Origin: Planctomycetota bacterium
GTDB taxonomy: Bacteria > Planctomycetota > SZUA-567
Direction of reading: 5' to 3'
DNA: 64,000 nucleotides
Assembly: GCA_020060765.1 (NCBI GenBank)
Contig: JAGUZQ010000060.1
Span: 62,001 to 126,000, forward strand
This document shows positions 17,537-25,787 of the stretch, in pieces (position 1 is the first letter of the stretch; the number at the start of each line of letters is the position of its first letter). The notes under the pieces were generated by a model, which had not been told where the DNA came from, made no database searches, and saw only the letters and a list, made by a program, of their open reading frames with translations. The translations under genes were made by a program, and so were the position numbers.

Positions 17537-18439
17537 ATGGATAAGCTTCTGCAGGCCGCCGGCAAGACGGCTCGGGGGTTCGCTTTTATTGTCGGACTCC
17601 TGGCTATTGCCATGATCGGACTGATCGATTATTACACCGGTTACCGGCTGGCACTTTCCACCCTTTACCTGATCCCCATTCTGTTTACCACCTGGCACGC
17701 GGGGCGGGGCGCGGGACTTGCAACAGCCGGACTCGGTTCCCTGGCCTGGGGAACCGCGGAGGCGCTGGGGCGGGAAGAGCCTCTGCCGTTGCACATACTG
17801 GTGTGGAACGTCAGTATGCGCCTGGTTGTTTTTGTTATCGTCACGGTCATGCTTGCCCGTATCCAGGAATCGCTGGAGCATGAAAAAAGCCTGTCGCGCA
17901 CCGACAACCTTACCGGCTTGCTCAATGGTCGAGCCTTTCTGGAGGCGGTCGGACGCGAGGTCGATTTCTGCAGCCGCAATCTTGCGCCTTTTGCCCTGGC
18001 GTATATTGATCTGGACGACTTCAAGCAGATCAACGACCGATTCGGCCACGCCATGGGCGATACGTTGCTGATGCACGTTGCCAGATGCTTTTCCCGCAAC
18101 ATCCGCGGTGCCGACCTTGCTGCCCGCCTGGGAGGGGATGAATTTTCCATCCTGTTGCCGCATACTGGCGGCGACAGCGCTGAGGTAGTAATAAATCGGT
18201 TGCGGGAGGATTTTCTCAAGGAGATGTACAAGAACGACTGGCCGGTTTCTCTCAGCATCGGGCTGGTCTCGTTCGAGCTTCCGCCGCCTTCAGCGCACGA
18301 GGCGGTCAAACTCGCCGACGGGCTGATGTACGAGGTGAAGCGCCAGGGTAAAAATGCGGTCTTGCACCAGCGCGTGAAATCGGCTAAAAAAGAGACCAGC
18401 GGCGAGTCAGAACGCCGCAAGTACTCTGTTGTCGTCTGA
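17537..18439 (+). CDS. Membrane diguanylate cyclase (GGDEF)
   Basis: A 300-residue enzyme predicted to make cyclic di-GMP from GTP. The N-terminal half has about four hydrophobic helices (residues 14-115), forming a small membrane sensor of unknown ligand. The GGDEF domain starts at DNLTGLLNGRAFLEAV (about 130) and contains IDLDDFKQINDRFGHAMGD and an intact RLGGDEF active site near 198. Five residues before it is RGAD, a complete RxxD inhibitory site, so product feedback is expected. The start is ATG with GGGGAG nine bases upstream. It is 37 bp after the secreted two-repeat protein and 15 bp before the ATP-grasp gene. Confidence 0.92.
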   Translation: MDKLLQAAGKTARGFAFIVGLLAIAMIGLIDYYTGYRLALSTLYLIPILFTTWHAGRGAGLATAGLGSLAWGTAEALGREEPLPLHILVWNVSMRLVVFVIVTVMLARIQESLEHEKSLSRTDNLTGLLNGRAFLEAVGREVDFCSRNLAPFALAYIDLDDFKQINDRFGHAMGDTLLMHVARCFSRNIRGADLAARLGGDEFSILLPHTGGDSAEVVINRLREDFLKEMYKNDWPVSLSIGLVSFELPPPSAHEAVKLADGLMYEVKRQGKNAVLHQRVKSAKKETSGESERRKYSVVV

Positions 18440-18454
18440 CCTACGGGACACATC

Positions 18455-19366
18455 ATGCGCGGTTGGATTCTGTACAAGATACCCCGGCAGGAACTGGGAC
18501 CGAACGCTTATGAGATGCGTCGGTTTCTGGAGACCGCCGAGGAACGCGGCATCGACCTCCGCGTCGTCACGCAGGAGCAGGTAGACCTGATCGTCGCCGG
18601 CGACGACCGCAAGAGCGTCCGTCTTGAAGGCGAGATTGTTGCCCTGCCCGATTTCATCCTGCCCCGGCGCGGAGCAGGCACCACTTATTTCTGCCTGGCC
18701 GTGATCCGCCAACTGGAGCGAATGGGCGTCTATTCCGTCAACAGATCCTCCAGCATTGAGATAGTCAAGGACAAGCTGTACACCCAGCAGATTCTCGCCG
18801 AAAGCAAGCTTCCTTTCGCCAAGACCATGCTGGTGCGATTTCCCATCGACGTGCGATTGGTGGAAAGCGTGCTCGGTTTTCCCGTGATCGTCAAAACCGT
18901 TTCCGGTTCGCAGGGCAGGGGGGTGTTCCTGGCCGAGACCCGGCGACAGTTCGAGGATCTCATGCACCTTATCAGCGTCGCGGCCAGCGGCGTGAATGTG
19001 ATCCTGCAGGAATTTATCGAAACCAGTTTCGGTCGCGACCTCCGGGTGATCACCGTCGGTGGAAAAGCTGTCGCCTGTATGCAGCGCACCGCGCCGCCGG
19101 GCGCGTTCAAGGCCAATTACAGCGGCGGGGCCAGCGTCGACGCCCGCGAACTCACGCCGGAAATCCAGCGTCTCTCTACCGAAGCCAGCCGGATTTTCGA
19201 TCTCGACGTCGCGGGGGTGGATTTGCTGTTCGACCGCGAGGGCTTCAAAATCTGCGAGGTCAATTCCAGTCCCGGTTTCGAGGGGATGGAGTCCTGCCAT
19301 CCCGGCCTGAGTATGGCCGATGAGATATACCGTTTTGTCCGAAACAGGTTGAAACTTGAGAGTTGA
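18455..19366 (+). CDS. RimK-like ATP-grasp ligase
   Basis: A 303-residue ATP-dependent carboxylate-amine ligase related to RimK, which adds Glu to a protein or small-molecule acceptor. An N-terminal preATP-grasp domain (1-95, with PDFILPRRGAGTTYF) is followed by the ATP-grasp fold: NRSSSIEIVKDKLYTQQIL, FPVIVKTVSGSQGRGVFL (nucleotide-binding Lys and Gly-rich loop), QEFIETSFGRDLRVITV and the metal-binding end KICEVNSSPGFEGMES. Substrate unknown. It is likely co-transcribed with the diguanylate cyclase; RimK homologues have been linked to cyclic di-GMP signalling in pseudomonads, so the pairing may be functional. A weak palindrome, AAACCACGTGGTTTTTT, follows the stop. Confidence 0.88.
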   Translation: MRGWILYKIPRQELGPNAYEMRRFLETAEERGIDLRVVTQEQVDLIVAGDDRKSVRLEGEIVALPDFILPRRGAGTTYFCLAVIRQLERMGVYSVNRSSSIEIVKDKLYTQQILAESKLPFAKTMLVRFPIDVRLVESVLGFPVIVKTVSGSQGRGVFLAETRRQFEDLMHLISVAASGVNVILQEFIETSFGRDLRVITVGGKAVACMQRTAPPGAFKANYSGGASVDARELTPEIQRLSTEASRIFDLDVAGVDLLFDREGFKICEVNSSPGFEGMESCHPGLSMADEIYRFVRNRLKLES

Positions 19367-19400
19367 AACCACGTGGTTTTTTGCGGAATGATGACGCGTC

Positions 19401-20327
19401 TTAATCGCCGGAAAGCTTTCGCAGGATTTCCTGCAGATCCTCCCAGGTCTTGCGGTCGGCGGGAGTTTTTACACCCTTCCCCGCGCGGCGGCGTTCGCGC
19501 AGCAGATATGATGGATGGTAAATCGCGCGTAGCGGGATATTTTCAAACTCCCACCATGTCCCGCGCAACTGTCCCATGGACAGGTTCTGCCCCGTCAGGG
19601 CGTTACCGGCATAACGACCGAGCGCGACTATGACTTTCGGTTTGATGATCGACACCTGTTGTTTCAGGTAGGGAAAGCAGGAAACAATTTCCGGCAGTTC
19701 CGGGTCGCGGTTGCCGGGCGGGCGGCATTTCAGAATATTGCCGATATAGACCGACTGGCGCGGCAGGCGCATTCCTTTTTCGATCATGTCGGTCAGCAAT
19801 CGTCCCGCCGCGCCGACAAACGGACGCCCCTGCTCGTCTTCCTCGCGCCCCGGCGCTTCGCCGACAAACATCAGTTCCGCCTCGACCGAACCTTCGCCGA
19901 AAACGACGTGGTTTCTGGTTTCCCACAAGCCGCACCTGCGGCAGGAAAAAGCTTCCGCTCGTATCGGCAGCAAAGCCGCTTGCCGTTCGGCGGAACCGGA
20001 ATCGTAAGTACCCGCCTCTTCCGGCGTGAAGGTCGTGTTTGATTTTTTCAGTGATAGAGCGGTTTTCCCGACCGGTTTTTCCTCAGGCAGCGGCGGCAGA
20101 AAATCCCGCGTCAGCGCAGGTTGTTCCTGCGGAACCGGACGAGGAGCGGCTACGGTTTGCCCGGCTGATTTTGCACGCGAAACGTTGACCAGTTCACGCA
20201 GGCGGTCGGCTTCCTCCTCAGGCAGGGACGGCGACTGGACGTGGCTGGTGCCCATCGAAAATTCCAACTCCAGCCTTGCGGACAGGGATTGCGCGATTGC
20301 GGCCAGACGCGGATCGGAATTAGACAT
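19401..20327 (-). CDS. Uracil-DNA glycosylase, family 4
   Basis: A 308-residue DNA repair enzyme removing uracil from DNA. The first 110 residues are a poorly conserved extension. The catalytic domain begins with the iron-sulfur cluster motif FSCRRCGLWETRN, then motif A FVGEAPGREEDEQGRPFVG, the segment YIGNILKCRPPGNRDPE with the third cluster Cys region, and motif B IYHPSYLLR. All hallmark segments of the thermophile-type, Fe-S-containing family are present. It starts two bases after the glutamine amidotransferase gene stops, so they are translationally close and probably one operon. Confidence 0.93.
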   Translation of the reverse strand: MSNSDPRLAAIAQSLSARLELEFSMGTSHVQSPSLPEEEADRLRELVNVSRAKSAGQTVAAPRPVPQEQPALTRDFLPPLPEEKPVGKTALSLKKSNTTFTPEEAGTYDSGSAERQAALLPIRAEAFSCRRCGLWETRNHVVFGEGSVEAELMFVGEAPGREEDEQGRPFVGAAGRLLTDMIEKGMRLPRQSVYIGNILKCRPPGNRDPELPEIVSCFPYLKQQVSIIKPKVIVALGRYAGNALTGQNLSMGQLRGTWWEFENIPLRAIYHPSYLLRERRRAGKGVKTPADRKTWEDLQEILRKLSGD

Positions 20328-20329
20328 GC

Positions 20330-20896
20330 TCAGATTTCCAGAAAATTCTTCAGCAGCAGACAGCCTTCCGGCGTGAGAAAACTTTCCGGATGATATTGCA
20401 CTCCTTCGATGGCGAACTCGCGGTGGCGGATGCCCATCAGTTCTTGCTGGTCGACCGTATGGCTGGTAGGCATGAGGCAGTCGGGCAGCGTGTCCTCGCG
20501 CACGGTGAGAGAATGGTAGCGCGTGGCGACGAAGGGACAGGGCATTCCCTTGAGTACGCCGAGATTGTCGTGAGTGATTTCGCTGGTCTTGCCGTGCATC
20601 AGGCGGGGCGCGCGCACCACGTCGCCGCCGAACGCCTGCGCGATAGCCTGGTGCCCCAGGCAGACGCCGAGGATCGGCACTTTTCCGGCGAATCTCGTTA
20701 CGACCTCCAGGCTGATGCCAGCTTCGTTAGGCGTGCATGGGCCGGGAGAAAGAAGAATCCGGTCGGGTGCGATTTTATCCAGTTCGTCCACGGTGAGGGC
20801 GTCGTTGCGGAAAATTTTCATCTCCGCGCCCAGTTCGCCCAGCGCCTGCACCAGATTGTAAGTGAATGAATCATAGTTGTCGATAACCGCCAGCAT
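20330..20896 (-). CDS. pabA: Glutamine amidotransferase of anthranilate/aminodeoxychorismate synthase
   Basis: A 188-residue class I glutamine amidotransferase that supplies ammonia from glutamine to a chorismate-using partner. The family start [20 protein letters not shown] is present, the nucleophile elbow is [15 protein letters not shown] (Cys near 79) and the His-Glu pair is in [12 protein letters not shown]. PabA and TrpG cannot be separated by eye and one protein often serves folate and tryptophan pathways; the partner subunit is not in the window. The symbol is therefore provisional. Standard length for the family. Confidence 0.9.
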   Translation of the reverse strand: MLAVIDNYDSFTYNLVQALGELGAEMKIFRNDALTVDELDKIAPDRILLSPGPCTPNEAGISLEVVTRFAGKVPILGVCLGHQAIAQAFGGDVVRAPRLMHGKTSEITHDNLGVLKGMPCPFVATRYHSLTVREDTLPDCLMPTSHTVDQQELMGIRHREFAIEGVQYHPESFLTPEGCLLLKNFLEI

Positions 20897-20926
20897 CTCG
20901 TTTCCTTTTCTACGTGTTTGAATTTC

Positions 20927-22039
20927 TCAGGATTTGTTTCTGTCATTCTGTGCGCGTTTTTTCGCTTTCAGCAGGCGACTGGTATAAGTATCTTCCTGCG
21001 GGGCAGGCTTGTCGACAGTTTTTTCCGCCACAATTTTCTGTGGCGCGACCGGTTTGGCTTCGGTCTTGCCGCTCAGGTCGATTCTGTCAGTACCAGTTTC
21101 GCCCGCCAGTTTTTCAATAAACTCCTTATTGTCCCGCTCACGTGCGACTTCGCGTTTGATCTCGACCAGGCGCCCGATTTTCTCGTCACGCTTTTCTGTC
21201 TTTTTCCCGCGCCACGTTGCCATCGTGCGTTTGATTCCGCTCGCGGCCGCGCTCCAGTCGATCATGACGCGACGCACGAAAACGTCGAGCGGAAACAGCG
21301 CCGCCGCCAGGATCAGCAGCCAGCGCCACAAATCCTGGAAGCCGCTGGCAGGAGGCAGATCGCGGTTGAAGATATCGTCTTTCTCCGGATCGCCGGTCAG
21401 GATTCTGCCGCCGCCTTTTTCCGCCAGACGGTTGAGAAAGGCGGTGTCGGCGGCGAGTTTTTCCATCTCGGCGCTGCGCGGCACCGACAGTCCGCCGTAA
21501 GCCGCCACCCGTTCCTGGGGGTTGTCACCGGGCGCGCCGGTGACCGCGACCTGGTAACGGCCGATGCCTCCGGCTGGGAAATCCGCTTCGTAGGTCGACA
21601 TGCCGGTCTGCCGCAGCGGCACCCGCAGGCTCTTGTTGTCGGGCGTGGTGACGCTTGCCACCAGGTTCAGGAACGGCAGCGGTTCGCCGTTCTGGTCGAA
21701 GGCGTTCACTACCACGCGGCCGCGGTCGCCTTCCTGGCCGGTCTGCATCTGCAGGTTGCTGGGCGGCTCGCGCAGGAGGCGGTAGACTATCTCGCTCCAG
21801 AAATCGCCGTACTTATTCCAGGCCAGCCAGTCCCGTCCCCAACGGTTTTTCGCGTCGCTGGTAAAGGCGACCGCCTGGCCCAGGCCGTACTGCCAGTGCG
21901 CGAGGATAGGGTTGCGGTCGAGGCCGCCGGTCACAGGGTCTTTCTCCAAAGCCACCAGCGGCACGTCGGCGGACTGTTTGGCCGTGGTTACGATATAGCC
22001 GTGCAGTTGGGGCAGGCCGTCCGAGATTACCTTTTCCAC
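20927..22039 (-). CDS. C-terminal part of a frame-disrupted VWA-type membrane protein
   Basis: A 370-codon open frame beginning at a GTG that is really internal sequence. It continues the protein encoded at 22070-23951 in the +1 frame. It carries a segment with strand-helix alternation (GYIVTTAKQSADVPLVALEK, RWGRDWLAWNKYGDFWSEIV), a beta-sandwich-like stretch (RVVVNAFDQNGEPLPF), one membrane helix (LWRWLLILAAALFPLDVFV) and a long charged tail (about residues 265-370) rich in Lys and Glu. Together the two parts would form a protein of about 1007 residues. Its three nearest neighbours on this strand are intact. A single missing base near 22070 would explain the break. Confidence 0.7.
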   Translation of the reverse strand: MEKVISDGLPQLHGYIVTTAKQSADVPLVALEKDPVTGGLDRNPILAHWQYGLGQAVAFTSDAKNRWGRDWLAWNKYGDFWSEIVYRLLREPPSNLQMQTGQEGDRGRVVVNAFDQNGEPLPFLNLVASVTTPDNKSLRVPLRQTGMSTYEADFPAGGIGRYQVAVTGAPGDNPQERVAAYGGLSVPRSAEMEKLAADTAFLNRLAEKGGGRILTGDPEKDDIFNRDLPPASGFQDLWRWLLILAAALFPLDVFVRRVMIDWSAAASGIKRTMATWRGKKTEKRDEKIGRLVEIKREVARERDNKEFIEKLAGETGTDRIDLSGKTEAKPVAPQKIVAEKTVDKPAPQEDTYTSRLLKAKKRAQNDRNKS

Positions 22040-23951
22040 AAATTCGAGATTCTCGTTGCTGACGATCTGGCGTGAACGGCTTTTCCATCAGCAGGCTTTT
22101 TTTCACTACCATGGTTTCCTTGACGAAAATCTGCGGCAGTTTCTTGGGATCCTGCACCATGTAGAATCTGCCGCCGCCGATGTTCTCCGCCAGTGGCTTC
22201 ATGATGTTCTGCACGGAATGAGAACCGATGGCGATGGCGGACAGCGTCAGACTTTTGTCGTTCTTGATCAGAGCCTGCACGGCGGGGCTGGGCGGGGAGG
22301 GGTCGCCGTCAGAGATGATGATAATGTGCCGGAGCGAGGCCGGAGTGCTTTGCAGCGCCTGCACCGCCATGGTCACAGTGGGGTCGAAGGCCGGCATGTC
22401 TTCCGGCTCAACCGTGTCGATCATCCGTTTCAGGCGGGGCTTGTCGGACGCTGGCTGCAACTTGAACAGCCAGCGGTCGCCGCCGTTATAGGAAAAATAC
22501 AATACGCCCGCGTAATCGTGGGGACTGAGGCTGGTAATGGCTTTCTTGGTGATTTCCTTCGCCCACCAGTTGCCGTTCTGGAATTCGCAGGTATGCAGGA
22601 TAATCGCCAGCGCGCCGTTAGGCATGACTTTTTTGTGCTTCAGATCCATGTCTACCGGCAGCGCCTTTTCCAGCGGTGTATCCAGATAGTTGCCTGCGCC
22701 GAAGGAGCGCTCCCCGCCGATCATCACCAGTCCCACGCCTTGGTCGTTGACGAGGGTGCGGATGCGCTCCATCCGGGGCGCGCCGATGTCCTCGGCGGCG
22801 ACATTGTCGATGATGATGCAATCGTAGCCGTTCAGTTCGTCGGTGGAAGGAATTTCGGCCACTGTCACCAGGTGCAGTTTCACGTCTGCCTTGTCCGAAC
22901 CGCCGCGTGCGATCAGTTTCAGCTTCTGCGCCAGTTCCGCGTGGAGCCGGGGTTCGTATCCTTCCTCGAAGCCGATGTTGCCGTCGATGTACAGCACCGT
23001 CGGCGGGCCTTGGATGCGGGTGAAATCCTCGGCGGTGTTGTTCTGGGTGATGTGGTCATCCTCGCTGTTTACCGCCTCGACTGTGACGGCGTAGCTGAGC
23101 AGTCCCAGCAACGGCTTGTCTTCTTCGGAAACCGCGACGGTGGGGATGGCGACGACGTTGCGCCCTTTTTTCAGATCGCAGAGGATGTTCTCCACCGGCA
23201 CTCCGCCCCGGCTTAGAGTCAGGCGCCCCCGCGCGTCGGAAGTGGAACTAATCACCGCCCGCGCCGCGAAGGGAACCCCTTCCTGGATTTTTTCCGGCAG
23301 GACGATTTTCTCCGCCGCGATTTCTCGGTCGTAGAAATATTGCAGCGGATAGACATCGACCACCGCGCCCTGCGCGCGCGCGGCCTGGGCTTCCGCCAGG
23401 GCGTCGCCCCGGTTCTGGTTGCCGTCGGTGGCGAGTACGATGCGTTTCTTGCTGCCGGGGGGCAGGGTGGACAGAGCAAGACGCACTGCCGAGGCGATGT
23501 CGGTGGCGTCGGTTTCTATAATAGCCTGCCGTTCGCGGGGAGGGGCGGCTGGTAGTGGCGGCGATTCGCAGGTGGCGTCTTCCGCGAAGTAGATCAATCC
23601 CACCAGATCATCCTGCCCGACCAGTGCTCCCTTGCGGCGGTCGGCAGAGGCTTTTTCCATGTATGCCAGCAAGTCCTCGCGCAGTTTCGCCGGCGCGTTG
23701 GGGATGGAATCAGACCAGTCCAGCAGAAAATAGACCGCGACGTTTTCCGCCGGGCTTCTCCACTGAATCTGAGAACAGGCAAATATCAGCAGCGCCACGA
23801 TCAGCACACGCAAGCCCAGCGCGAACCAGCGGCGGACTTTTCCCAGTCCGGCCAGGCTGTTTAGCGCCATCATCCAGAAAACCGGCAACAGCAGCAGCAG
23901 GAACAGAAACCAGGGCTGTAGAAACCGCACCGGCAGATTTTCCATTAACAT
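21813..23951 (-). CDS. N-terminal part of a frame-disrupted VWA-type membrane protein
   Basis: The open frame covers 712 codons, but only about the first 627 (23951 down to 22070) are authentic; the end is Arg/Gly/Pro-rich out-of-frame translation. The real part has two membrane helices (about 10-30 and 44-62), a von Willebrand A domain with an intact metal site (YFLLDWSDSIPN, DxSxS), a middle region with YDCIIIDNVAAEDIG and GLVMIGGERSFGAGNY that resembles a glutamine-amidotransferase-like fold, and a second VWA-like domain (HIIIISDGDPSPP). Such proteins occur in PVC bacteria as large periplasm-facing membrane proteins of unknown role. It starts 3 bp after the NHL gene stops, implying co-expression. 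Confidence 0.72.
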   Translation of the reverse strand: MLMENLPVRFLQPWFLFLLLLLPVFWMMALNSLAGLGKVRRWFALGLRVLIVALLIFACSQIQWRSPAENVAVYFLLDWSDSIPNAPAKLREDLLAYMEKASADRRKGALVGQDDLVGLIYFAEDATCESPPLPAAPPRERQAIIETDATDIASAVRLALSTLPPGSKKRIVLATDGNQNRGDALAEAQAARAQGAVVDVYPLQYFYDREIAAEKIVLPEKIQEGVPFAARAVISSTSDARGRLTLSRGGVPVENILCDLKKGRNVVAIPTVAVSEEDKPLLGLLSYAVTVEAVNSEDDHITQNNTAEDFTRIQGPPTVLYIDGNIGFEEGYEPRLHAELAQKLKLIARGGSDKADVKLHLVTVAEIPSTDELNGYDCIIIDNVAAEDIGAPRMERIRTLVNDQGVGLVMIGGERSFGAGNYLDTPLEKALPVDMDLKHKKVMPNGALAIILHTCEFQNGNWWAKEITKKAITSLSPHDYAGVLYFSYNGGDRWLFKLQPASDKPRLKRMIDTVEPEDMPAFDPTVTMAVQALQSTPASLRHIIIISDGDPSPPSPAVQALIKNDKSLTLSAIAIGSHSVQNIMKPLAENIGGGRFYMVQDPKKLPQIFVKETMVVKKSLLMEKPFTPDRQQRESRICGKGNLGRPAPTARLYRNHGQTVRRRAAGGFGERPCDRRPRPQPYPRALAVRPGPGGRLYQRREKPLGTGLAGLE

Positions 23952-23954
23952 CCT

Positions 23955-24899
23955 TTATTTTCGCACCCAGTCTTTTTCGTCGATCACGGTCACGCGGAAA
24001 TTATATGTATCGGCGACGTAAGCCTTGCCTGCCGGAGTCACATCCACTCCCCACGGATGCGACAGGCTTTCGCCGTCCCGTCCGAGTTTGCCCCACCAGC
24101 CCAGCAAGTCTCCGGTCGGGGAAAAAACCTGCAAGCGGCTGGCACCGTATTCGACCAGGAAAACCCGGTTGCTCGCGTCGATAGACACATCATAAGGATA
24201 ATTGAATTCGCCCGGTTTGTCACCCCGTTTCCCCCACGCCCTGACGAATTTCCCTTCCCGGGTGAAAACCTGCACGCGGTGATTGGCGGCGTCGGCCACG
24301 TACAGCAAGCCGTCGGCGCCGAGAGCCAGCCCCGCCGGGCGCATGAAACTTCCCTTCTCCACGCCGAATTTTCCCCAATTGGCAAGCAATTTACCCTCCC
24401 CGCTCCATTTCTGGATGCGGTCGTGGCCGCCGTATTCGGCGGTGAAGACAGTGCCGTCCTGGTCGATTACGATTGCGCAGGGCCAGAAAAATTCTCCCGG
24501 CTGCGTGCCTTCTTTACCGAAGGTGAAAACGATTTTTCCGTCAGGCGCGAATTTCACGACCTGGTTGTAATGGGTGTCGGCGACCCAGACAAAACCTTCC
24601 GCGTCGATGTCGATGCCCTGCGGGCGGCCGACGGAAACGTCAGGCATGTGCAATTCGTCGAGATATTTTCCGGCAGGGGTGAAGTGCTGGATGCGCCCGG
24701 TCAGATCCAGCACGTATAGCGTTCCGTCCGGAGCCAGCGCCACGCAACGGGGCTTGTCGAAAGTGGACGGCTCTTCCCTGCCCGGCTTGCCCCACGAACG
24801 GGGCGAGCCATTGTTTTTGGCCGGAGAACCCGGTTTTGCGCAAAGGATCACGCCCAATGCGCAGACAAGAACTAGCGAGAGACCGCCGAGTTTTTTCAC
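23955..24899 (-). CDS. Exported NHL-repeat beta-propeller protein
   Basis: A 314-residue protein when started at GTG 24899, which has GGAAAG upstream and gives a clean signal sequence (KKLGGLSLVLVCALGVILC, possibly lipidated at the Cys). A longer version would need a TTG at 24971 and would bury the signal. About six NHL repeats follow, with the recurring pattern G-x-[IVL]-[YWF]-V-A-D ... N-x-[RV]-V-x-x-F-x-x-x-G-K-x-x: for example FVWVADTHYNQVVKFAPDGK and LLYVADAANHRVQVFTREGK. A six-blade propeller used for protein or ligand binding is likely. It overlaps the head of the VWA membrane protein operon and may present a partner to it. Confidence 0.88.
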   Translation of the reverse strand: MKKLGGLSLVLVCALGVILCAKPGSPAKNNGSPRSWGKPGREEPSTFDKPRCVALAPDGTLYVLDLTGRIQHFTPAGKYLDELHMPDVSVGRPQGIDIDAEGFVWVADTHYNQVVKFAPDGKIVFTFGKEGTQPGEFFWPCAIVIDQDGTVFTAEYGGHDRIQKWSGEGKLLANWGKFGVEKGSFMRPAGLALGADGLLYVADAANHRVQVFTREGKFVRAWGKRGDKPGEFNYPYDVSIDASNRVFLVEYGASRLQVFSPTGDLLGWWGKLGRDGESLSHPWGVDVTPAGKAYVADTYNFRVTVIDEKDWVRK

Positions 24900-25094
24900 C
24901 GGGAATTTCTTTCCGCAACAGTGTCGGTCTGCGCGCGAACGCGGTAAATTTTCCGCGCGCGACGCCGACAAGATAAACGCCGGGAAGTTTCCGGTTGAGG
25001 AAACCGCTCGCGCGTGGTATTTTTATATGGTATCTTCCCTGAATGAGAATGGCAAGCTTTCACCCGCTGGCAGCACCTCGGCAACCGGAAAACC

Positions 25095-25787
25095 ATGGCC
25101 GTAATCGAACTGAAAAGCATCAGCAGAACTTACCATACCGGGGGCGAGCCGGTACATGCGCTGCGCCCCCTCGACTTGTCTTTCGAGGAAGGCGTGTTCA
25201 CCGCCATCATGGGGCCGTCGGGATCGGGCAAGTCCACCATGCTTAACCTGCTGGGTCTGCTCGACCGTCCCAGCACCGGCCAGTTCTTTCTGGAGGGCGA
25301 AGACGTTTCCTCCCTCAGCGACAATGCCTTGTCCGAGGTGCGCTGCCGCAAGATCGGGATGATCTTTCAAGCCTTCAATCTTTTTCCCGGCTATACCGTT
25401 CTGGAAAACGTCTGCGTGCCGATGCGCTATGCCGACAAGCCGGAAAAGGAGATGTATATCCGCGCCAAAGAGATGCTTGCCCTGGTCGGTCTGGCCGATA
25501 GAATCACCCATCGCCCTACCCAGCTTTCCGGCGGTCAGTGCCAGCGCGTCGCCATCGCTCGCGCACTAGTTAACGACCCCGCCTTTATCCTCGCGGACGA
25601 ACCGACCGGCAATCTCGACGAGAAAACCGGCGAGGAGATACTGGCCATTTTCAGAAACTTGCGCGATCAGGGGAGAACCGTTATCATGGTCACTCACAAT
25701 CCCGATTATACCCAGGAAGTGGAGCGGGTGGTCTCTCTCCACGATGGAAGCATTTCCACCGATGTCAGGACGGAGAAAACGCCATGA
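25095..25787 (+). CDS. ABC transporter ATP-binding protein, MacB/LolD type
   Basis: A 230-residue ATPase energising export or lipoprotein-type transport at the inner membrane. Walker A is GPSGSGKST (residues 40-48), the Q loop is [19 protein letters not shown], the signature is [15 protein letters not shown], Walker B is [12 protein letters not shown] and the switch His is in VTHN. The [11 protein letters not shown] and adjacent segments are typical of MacB/LolD-class ATPases. It overlaps the adaptor gene by four bases (stop and ATG share ATGA), so the cluster is one operon with the permease. Confidence 0.93.
   Translation: MAVIELKSISRTYHTGGEPVHALRPLDLSFEEGVFTAIMGPSGSGKSTMLNLLGLLDRPSTGQFFLEGEDVSSLSDNALSEVRCRKIGMIFQAFNLFPGYTVLENVCVPMRYADKPEKEMYIRAKEMLALVGLADRITHRPTQLSGGQCQRVAIARALVNDPAFILADEPTGNLDEKTGEEILAIFRNLRDQGRTVIMVTHNPDYTQEVERVVSLHDGSISTDVRTEKTP

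Noticed and set aside
19366-19382. AAACCACGTGGTTTTTT, a CACGTG palindrome resembling parS
   Set aside because: Flanks do not match TGTTNCACGTGAAACA; more likely a weak terminator stem after the ATP-grasp gene.
22100-22112. A7 run as a programmed frameshift site in the VWA gene
   Set aside because: A shift at that point into the needed frame reaches a TGA within three codons, so it cannot join the two parts.
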